Source: a virus. Taken from it: DNA of 48,800 nucleotides. A program made the position numbers and the translations under genes. The notes under the pieces were generated by a model. That model ran no database searches. It saw nothing but the letters and a program-made list of their open reading frames with translations, and had not been told where the DNA came from. Location of the stretch: IMG/VR virus record IMGVR_UViG_3300031885_000027, positions 1-48,800 of that record; one strand, written 5' to 3'. Shown one piece after another: positions 47,688 through 48,800 of the stretch; within the stretch, counting starts at the first letter, position 1; each line of letters starts with the position of its first letter.

Positions 47688-48800
47688 TCACATCTTGCCG
47701 ACGGCGATATCTCCTACAACGAGGTCCGGATGATCAGCGTACTTCTTGTTGACAATCCCGTACCTCGCCCCGCCGATGTTGACGATGTAGTAGGCAGGGG
47801 CAACCGGGGGATCACCCAAAGAGAACTCGTACTTGATCTTGCGCTTCTTCAACTCCGAGCCGATGCTCATCAACGAACTCGCTTCGGTGATGACCTCACG
47901 GAGGATGTCGAGGGGAGCAGCCGCTCCGACCTTCCAAGAAGCCGACTTGAGGTGTGGATTGTTGTTGTCCATGAGCCAACGATCCACGTCTGAGGGTAAA
48001 GTCTCTTGGTCCTTGACCTTTTGGAGGGACTCTTTCACGTTGGATGGTAAGGCATCATAGTCCATCACTGCCCTGGACCCAGCCGAATCCAGATATTGCT
48101 TGAGGATCTTCTCCTGGCGGCTCTGGAGCTTGGCCGTGACCTTCCACGAGGCTTCCTTGTCGGACGCTTCTTTCTTGAAGTCATCCTTGTGCTTCAAGGT
48201 GTTCAGCTTCCACTCCTTGGCATCCTCTGGACTCATATCCTTCGTGGGATCCGCAGGCTTGCCTTCCTCATGACGGGAGAGATGCTCGTCCTCGTCGGAG
48301 GCTGTAAGACCCATCTCCTCCAGGTCAGACGGACGCAACCCACGACGAACCTTGACGATCTCCCGATTCAGGATGGTTGCCTTCCCCATCCCATCGGTCC
48401 CCCCACCCAGCTCGTTCAGGAGGGCTCCGATGGCCTCTACGACTCCCGTCAGCATCATGAGAGACATGCGCCAGTTGCCTGAAACCCCCTTGCGGTAGGC
48501 GATCAGGCTGTCCGTCTTGATCAGCTCCATCCGAGGCATCGGGCCTGGGTCAAGGGCAGCCGACTTGAACTTGTCACCGTACTGCTCTGTGTTCTTCTTC
48601 CACTCGGCCGCATCCTCTGGGCTCATGTCCTCGGTGGGATCCGCAGGCTTTCCTTCCTCGTGACGAGCCATGGGGTTGTCCAGCATCCCAGCGAACTTCA
48701 GCTTCTTCTTGAGGGCTTGCCCAATGAACTCCACACCATCGATCCCCGGACCCATGGCATGGTCGAGGTTGTAGAGGGTCTTTTCTACCCGACGGATATC
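47688..48800 (-). CDS. Head-side protein with duplicated acidic-basic motif, partial (N-terminus off the right edge)
   Basis: 371 residues are visible. An ATG exists at 48755, but the frame stays open for 15 more codons to the edge and reads naturally (RRVEKTLYNLDHAMG), so the true start is probably outside. The motif RHEEGKPADPT(E/K)DMSPEDA occurs twice, 130 residues apart. Two blocks containing SWKV and the C-terminus (YYIVNIGGARYGIVNKKYAD) look like a small beta domain. Helical, charged linkers dominate. It may be a scaffold, decoration or portal-associated protein; I do not recognise the family. Confidence 0.65.
   Translation of the reverse strand, partial: DIRRVEKTLYNLDHAMGPGIDGVEFIGQALKKKLKFAGMLDNPMARHEEGKPADPTEDMSPEDAAEWKKNTEQYGDKFKSAALDPGPMPRMELIKTDSLIAYRKGVSGNWRMSLMMLTGVVEAIGALLNELGGGTDGMGKATILNREIVKVRRGLRPSDLEEMGLTASDEDEHLSRHEEGKPADPTKDMSPEDAKEWKLNTLKHKDDFKKEASDKEASWKVTAKLQSRQEKILKQYLDSAGSRAVMDYDALPSNVKESLQKVKDQETLPSDVDRWLMDNNNPHLKSASWKVGAAAPLDILREVITEASSLMSIGSELKKRKIKYEFSLGDPPVAPAYYIVNIGGARYGIVNKKYADHPDLVVGDIAVGKM
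48165..48665 (-). repeat. Two diverged copies of a 37-residue motif
   Basis: Copies span 48555-48665 and 48165-48275. Both encode RHEEGKPADPT, then MSPEDA, then EWK and a D-[FK]-K end. The DNA is also similar, including CCTGCGGATCCCAC-type stretches on the minus strand, so duplication was within the gene and not ancient. Confidence 0.75.

Overview
The window is a stretch of a tailed-phage genome (Caudoviricetes) with myovirus morphology. It encodes a contractile tail sheath, a tail tube, a tape measure protein, tail-chaperone-like proteins and baseplate proteins. Nearly every gene lies on the minus strand, tightly packed with ATGA, TGATG or few-base junctions, which suggests long co-transcribed structural operons. 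No tRNA, rRNA, CRISPR array or host housekeeping block is visible, so the host cannot be named. Both window edges cut genes. Gene functions are read from motifs and architecture by eye; no database search was possible.

Layout in the direction of transcription (right to left). 48800-44141: a partial head-side protein with an internal duplication, a zinc metalloprotease joined to a SWIM-type zinc finger, a zinc-ribbon protein, a virion protein and an HNH endonuclease. 44144-34181: a run of small, repetitive or duplicated virion and appendage proteins (TIG-like domains, two paralog pairs, a DUF5659-like protein, a 665-residue fibre-like protein with a 20-residue repeat, and an AFGTP repeat that straddles two genes). 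34149-31340: a fractured virion gene whose halves carry the two parts of a split intein, with an endonuclease gene between the parts and a Vsr-like endonuclease just downstream. 30982-24330: neck or tail-completion-like proteins, a Dps/ferritin-like protein, a decayed endonuclease, an actin/Hsp70-fold ATPase, a small HTH protein and a second zinc-ribbon protein. 24067-19772: a 1431-residue tail sheath.

Between sheath and tube (19664-10445) lies an accessory block. It holds a UvrD-like helicase, unknown proteins, an XRE-type HTH protein, and the only convincing plus-strand genes: an RNA ligase-like nucleotidyltransferase, a J-domain protein and a small companion. A decayed HNH endonuclease sits just upstream of the tube gene. 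10434-1 is the tail core: tube, two chaperone-like proteins, tape measure, and three baseplate proteins, one fused to a lysozyme-like domain.

The strongest candidate for an unusual system is the fractured gene at 31865-34149. The N-terminal intein piece is only 36 residues and holds just the first intein block. The remaining blocks sit in a separate gene, with a PD-(D/E)XK endonuclease gene wedged between them in a third frame. Together with four other endonuclease genes or remnants, this marks the structural region as a repeated target of homing elements. Other points of note are the oversized decorated sheath, the protease-SWIM fusion, and a chaperone/cytoskeleton-flavoured set (actin/Hsp70-fold ATPase, J-domain protein, Dps-like protein).
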